A stretch of 64,000 bases of DNA from Massilia eburnea. Lineage in GTDB: Bacteria; Pseudomonadota; Gammaproteobacteria; Burkholderiales; Burkholderiaceae_D. The DNA is taken from NCBI RefSeq assembly GCF_009720745.1, contig NZ_WNKX01000009.1, positions 124,001-188,000 of the forward strand, given 5' to 3'. Both the position numbers and the translations under genes were made by a program. The notes below the pieces were generated by a model. It was not told the DNA's origin. It searched no databases and saw nothing but the letters and a program-made list of their open reading frames with translations. Shown piece by piece: positions 62,436 through 64,000 of this stretch; positions within the stretch are counted from its first letter, which is position 1, and each line of letters starts with the position of its first letter.

Positions 62436-64000
62436 TCAGCCGCGACGATATCCTGAACGCCAACATCCTGATTGTCGATGACCAGCCGGTCAATGTGCAG
62501 CTGCTGGAATACCTGCTGCAAACCAGCGGCTATGTCCAGGTCAGCTCCACCACCGATCCGCGCGTGGTGGCGCCCTGGCACGAAGAGCACCGCTACGACC
62601 TGATCATCCTCGACCTGCACATGCCGGGCATGAGCGGCTTCGACGTGATGGAGGCGCTCAAGCCGCTGGAGCCGGAATACTTGCCGGTGCTGGTGGTGAC
62701 GGCGCAGCCGGACCAGAAGCTGTCCGCCCTCGATGCCGGCGCGCGCGATTTCGTCAGCAAGCCTTTCGACCCGGTGGAGGTGCTGACGCGCATCCACAAT
62801 ATGCTGGAAGTGCGCCTGCTGCACAAGCAGGCGCGCGATTACAACGAGGTGCTGGAACAGACGGTGCGCGCGCGCACCGCCGACCTGCAGCGCTTCCGCA
62901 GCGCGATGGACGCCACGGCCGACGCCATCTTCCTGATCGACACCAATAACTTGTCGCTGGTGGACGTCAACGAAGGCGCCTGCCGCATGCTCGGCCACCC
63001 GCGCGCCCAGCTGCTGGCGCTGGAGCCGGGCCGGCTTGGCCTGGGCGGGCGCGAAGCCTTGTCGGAGCAGGCGGAAAAAGCCGGCGCAGAGGCCGGCGCC
63101 AAGACGCAGCAGCACCGCGCGCCCGAACTGACGGAAATGGAACTGCTGCGCGGCGACGGCGCGGCCGTGCCGGTGGAGGTGTACTGGCTGCTGCAGAGCG
63201 AAGGCGAGTCGGCGCACCGCACCCTGATCTGTGTGGCGCGCGACATTACCGAGCGCCGCCTGGCGGAAGAACGGCTGCGCCACATGGCGCACTACGACCG
63301 CCTGACAGGGCTGCCCAACCGCACCCTGTTCTTCCAGACCCTGGCCGAATCGATCGAACTGGCGCAGGACAAGGAATGGCGCATCGTGGTGCTGTTCATC
63401 GGTCTTGACCGCTTCCGCAAGGTCAACGACTCGATGGGCGCTGCCATGGGCGACCAGCTGCTGCACGAATTTTCCAACCGCCTGGTGCAATGCGTGCGCC
63501 TGCGCGACACGGTAGGCCGGCTGGGCGGCGACGAGTTCGCGCTGATCCTGACCATGACGCGCGACCAGCAGGATGCGGTGCTGGTGGCAAACGAAGTGCG
63601 CGAAGCCCTGCGCTCGCCGTTCGACCTCGATGACCACCAGGCCACGCTGACAGCCTCGATCGGCATTGCCATGTATCCCGACGACGCCAACGATCCGGAA
63701 ACGCTGGTCAAGTATGCCAACACCGCGATGGAGCGCGCCAAGGAGGCCGGCGGCGACGGCTACCGCTTCTTCACCGCCGGCATGAACGTGCAGGTGCTGG
63801 CGCGGCTGGACCTGGAAATGGCGCTGCGCCGCGCCCTCGATAACGGTGAGCTGGAGCTGCACTACCAGCCCAAGGTCAACCTCACCACCGGCCGCATCAG
63901 CGGGGCGGAAGCGCTGCTGCGCTGGAATCGTCCCGGCTACGGCCTGGTGTACCCGGCCGAATTCGTCGGCGTGCTGGAAGACACGGGCCTGATCGTGCGG
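62432..64000 (+). CDS. receiver-PAS-GGDEF-EAL protein, cut by the window end
   Basis: From the GTG at 62432, overlapping the kinase stop as GTGA, with GGAAGAAGGG upstream. Receiver domain (Asp in LIILDLHMPGM), a coiled piece, a PAS-like region, an intact GGDEF (GRLGGDEFALIL) and the first part of an EAL domain (ELHYQPKVNLTTGRISGAEALLRW). It probably makes and may degrade c-di-GMP, controlled by the kinase before it. The 3' end is beyond the window. Confidence 0.9.

Overview
The window looks like a chromosomal segment of a GC-rich betaproteobacterium of the Oxalobacteraceae (Massilia/Duganella/Janthinobacterium type). This is inferred from the gene families, the glycolysis-purine gene order (pgk-pyk-fbaA-purC-purE-purK-sua5) and the codon use; no 16S rRNA gene is present to confirm it. 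No rRNA or tRNA gene and no CRISPR array was recognised.

Layout. 1-7.7 kb: the end of a BepA-type M48 protease, small conserved proteins, a YheT hydrolase, the AzlC/AzlD amino-acid exporter, a glyoxalase-fold protein, a Tat-exported hydrolase divergent from an AraC regulator, and a ParE-type toxin-antitoxin pair. 7.8-15.4 kb: housekeeping glycolysis and purine genes. 15.5-23.5 kb: secreted hydrolases, an OmpW-like protein, a truncated haemoglobin, glutaryl-CoA dehydrogenase, a flavin reductase and MsrA. 23.5-31 kb: an accessory run of small genes all on the minus strand (cupins, DUF4240, DUF4440, lipocalin-like, VOC, MreB-like, M23 peptidase, YciI).

31-42.7 kb is the most unusual part. About 22 short minus-strand units are separated by imperfect palindromes that start with (R)YYYAAC and end with GTTRRRY. 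These are attC recombination sites, so this is an integron cassette array. No tyrosine-recombinase integrase gene is in the window, so it is a cluster of attC sites lacking an integrase (CALIN). The cargo is exported proteins, small membrane proteins, immunity-like proteins and unknowns, plus three related cassettes of about 210 bp with no recognised gene. An IS1182-like element with two in-frame stops sits inside one attC site. Next to the array is a frameshifted SUKH-type gene.

42.8-53.4 kb: an acetyltransferase, a cyclopropane-fatty-acid synthase family methyltransferase, an uncommon hemerythrin-PdxH fusion, TcdA, ThpR, an FKBP isomerase and a full C4-dicarboxylate uptake locus (DctB/DctD two-component system, DctA transporter, porin) with a recognisable sigma-54 promoter before dctA. 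53.5-59.7 kb: a zinc-type cation exporter with its ArsR regulator, a metallophosphoesterase followed by an orphan IncP-like traL-traM pair, a UvrD-like helicase and PncC. 59.8 kb to the end: a YfiR-type periplasmic protein, a hybrid histidine kinase and a REC-PAS-GGDEF-EAL protein cut by the window end, forming a probable c-di-GMP signalling operon.

A family of inverted repeats built on GGGTCTGACCC or TGTCTGACAC and bordered by GGTAAACC sits between genes at several places. At 46.7 kb it supplies the stop codons of two convergent genes.
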